A stretch of DNA of 24,713 bases from Psychromonas sp. (GTDB lineage Bacteria; Pseudomonadota; Gammaproteobacteria; Enterobacterales; Psychromonadaceae), in NCBI GenBank assembly GCA_023145575.1, contig JAGLDN010000261.1:1-24713 (forward strand), read 5' to 3'. The notes under the pieces were generated by a model. The model searched no databases. It was not told the DNA's origin and worked only from the letters and a program-made list of their open reading frames with translations. Shown piece after piece: positions 23,597-24,713 of this stretch (positions are counted from its first letter, which is position 1; each line of letters opens with the position of its first letter). The position numbers and the translations under genes were made by a program.

Positions 23597-24568
23597 ATGA
23601 ATGAATTCTCATCGTTTGATTTAAAAGCAATATTACACTCCAAGCGCGCTAACTTATATTATTTAGAACATTGCAGAGTCATGCAAAAAGATGGGCGTGT
23701 TTTATATTTAGTTGAAGCGAAAAGAGACAACCAATACTTCAACATTCCCATTGCGAATACCACCGTTTTACTGCTAGGAACGGGTACATCAATTACCCAA
23801 GCAGCAATGAGGATGCTTTCTCAGGCTGCTGTGCTGGTCGGTTTCACAGGCGGAGGCGGTTCTCCTTTATACATGGGCTGTGAAATAGAATGGATGACAC
23901 CACAAAGTGAATATCGTCCGACAGAATATTTACAAGGTTGGATGCAGTTTTGGTTTGATGATGAAAAACGCTTATCAGCCGCCAAACAATTTCAGCAAGC
24001 TAGAATTGAGTTTTTGCATAAAGTGTGGGGTAAAGATCGCGAATTAAAAAGCGAAGGTTTTACCATGAGTGATGCAGGATTAGAAACTGCACTTGAGCGT
24101 TTTCATCAACGCATGGAAACCGCAAATAAACCCTCTGACCTATTACTCATCGAAGCACAACTGACCAAGTCACTTTACAAATTTGCAGCAAATACAACGC
24201 AAACAGAAAACTTCAAAAGGCAACATCAATCAACTGATCTCGCCAATGACTTTTTAAACCACGGTAACTACTTAGCTTACGGTTTAGCCGCTTGTACCTT
24301 ATGGGTTCTAGGCATTCCACATGGTTTTGCCGTCATGCATGGGAAAACAAGACGCGGCGCATTAGTGTTTGATATTGCCGATTTAATCAAAGATGCCATC
24401 GTACTACCTTGGGCATTTGTATGCGCAAAAGAAAATGCCACAGAGCAAGAATTTAGACAACAAATTTTGCAAGCCTTTACCGATCATAAAGCCCTTGATT
24501 TCATGTTTGAAGAAGTTAAAAAAGTTTCCTTGCAATCATGGGATGATAAAATAGGTAAAAATGTATGA
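23597..24568 (+). CDS. cas1: Type I-F CRISPR-associated endonuclease Cas1
   Basis: 323 residues from ATG 23597, which has GGA at proper spacing; an upstream TTG (23543) would add 18 residues absent from the family. Cas1 with Cas2(-3) integrates new spacers. The sequence follows I-F Cas1 over its whole length: DLKAILHSKRANLYYLEHCR, NIPIANTTVLLLGTGTSITQ, GFTGGGGSPLY, WMTPQSEYRPTEYLQ, and the metal-binding set Glu186 (IEAQLTKSLYK), His248 (VMHGKTRRG), Asp259 and Asp262 (FDIADLIKD). All catalytic residues are present. It overlaps the next gene by four bases (ATGA), typical of the cas1-cas3 pair in I-F operons. No cas gene precedes it, as usual for the first gene of the operon. Confidence 0.97.
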   Translation: MNEFSSFDLKAILHSKRANLYYLEHCRVMQKDGRVLYLVEAKRDNQYFNIPIANTTVLLLGTGTSITQAAMRMLSQAAVLVGFTGGGGSPLYMGCEIEWMTPQSEYRPTEYLQGWMQFWFDDEKRLSAAKQFQQARIEFLHKVWGKDRELKSEGFTMSDAGLETALERFHQRMETANKPSDLLLIEAQLTKSLYKFAANTTQTENFKRQHQSTDLANDFLNHGNYLAYGLAACTLWVLGIPHGFAVMHGKTRRGALVFDIADLIKDAIVLPWAFVCAKENATEQEFRQQILQAFTDHKALDFMFEEVKKVSLQSWDDKIGKNV

Positions 24569-24713
24569 TGGTCACCTTTGTTTCTCAATGTGAGAAAAAC
24601 GCATTAAAGAAAACTCGACGAGTGCTTGACGCATTCGCTAATAGAATTGGTGATAACACATGGCAAACATTAATCACACAAGACGGCCTGCTAACCGTGA
24701 AAAAAATGCTCCG
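24565..24713 (+). CDS. cas3: Type I-F Cas2-3 fusion, N-terminal part (runs off the window)
   Basis: The 49 visible codons (from ATG 24565 or 24568) read MVTFVSQCEKNALKKTRRVL, then DAFANRIGDNTWQTLI and DGLLTVKKMLR. This matches the Cas2-like N-terminal domain of type I-F Cas3, which in P. aeruginosa starts with the same VSQC...A...TRR.LD.FA.R.G..TWQT.IT..GL pattern. The full protein would recruit to the Cascade (Csy) complex and degrade the target, and partner with Cas1 in adaptation. Whether the remaining gene is intact and csy1-4 and an array follow cannot be seen. Confidence 0.93.
   Translation, partial: MMVTFVSQCEKNALKKTRRVLDAFANRIGDNTWQTLITQDGLLTVKKML

Noticed and set aside
24565..24713. 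Separate small cas2 gene
   Set aside because: The frame continues open to the window end and matches the Cas2-like N terminus of I-F Cas2-3 fusions.

Overview
The window looks like chromosomal DNA from an AT-rich, probably marine or cold-water gammaproteobacterium of the Psychromonas/Shewanella/Vibrio sort. This placement is inferred from protein resemblance (MtnN, TyrS, FolE2, ElyC-type DUF218 protein, type I-F Cas proteins), low G+C and many intergenic repeats; no rRNA or tRNA marker is present.

Layout. 1-1.9 kb: minus-strand class 3 lipase-like protein and an ElyC/DUF218 membrane protein. 1.9-3.2 kb: gene-poor DNA with one copy of a dispersed repeat and a decayed ISAs1-type transposase. 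3.2-9.9 kb: a plus-strand cluster of five envelope genes: OmpA-type porin, a roughly 1000-residue Big_2 lipoprotein, an exported choloylglycine-hydrolase-type amidase, an outer-membrane barrel of the neuromedin U/transporter type, and a small cystatin-like lipoprotein. All five carry export or lipoprotein signals and their spacing suggests cotranscription. 10.4-19 kb: scattered housekeeping and accessory genes: a CobD/CbiB-like membrane protein, mtnN, tyrS, a small barrel protein, a PAS/GGDEF membrane sensor with a destroyed GGDEF signature, and folE2.

19-24.7 kb is the accessory part. It holds the 5' end of a type I-F cas1 (from 20291), two diverged paralogous genes of unknown function on the minus strand, a large 3' piece of a type I-F cas3 (22096-23037), a terminator hairpin, an nrdR copy broken by two single-base deletions, and then an intact type I-F cas1 (23597-24568) overlapping the start of cas2-3, which runs off the window. 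The simplest reading is that an older I-F locus was deleted and overwritten while a second I-F operon, diverged at the cas1 5' end, lies beside it. No CRISPR array lies in this window.

Throughout, a family of intergenic repeats marked by ACATGGGTATA or its complement recurs; one copy sits immediately before the cas1 fragment. The most noteworthy items are the double I-F locus with its two-gene insert, the displaced broken nrdR, and the envelope cluster. Nothing here could be checked by database search; family assignments rest on motif recognition.
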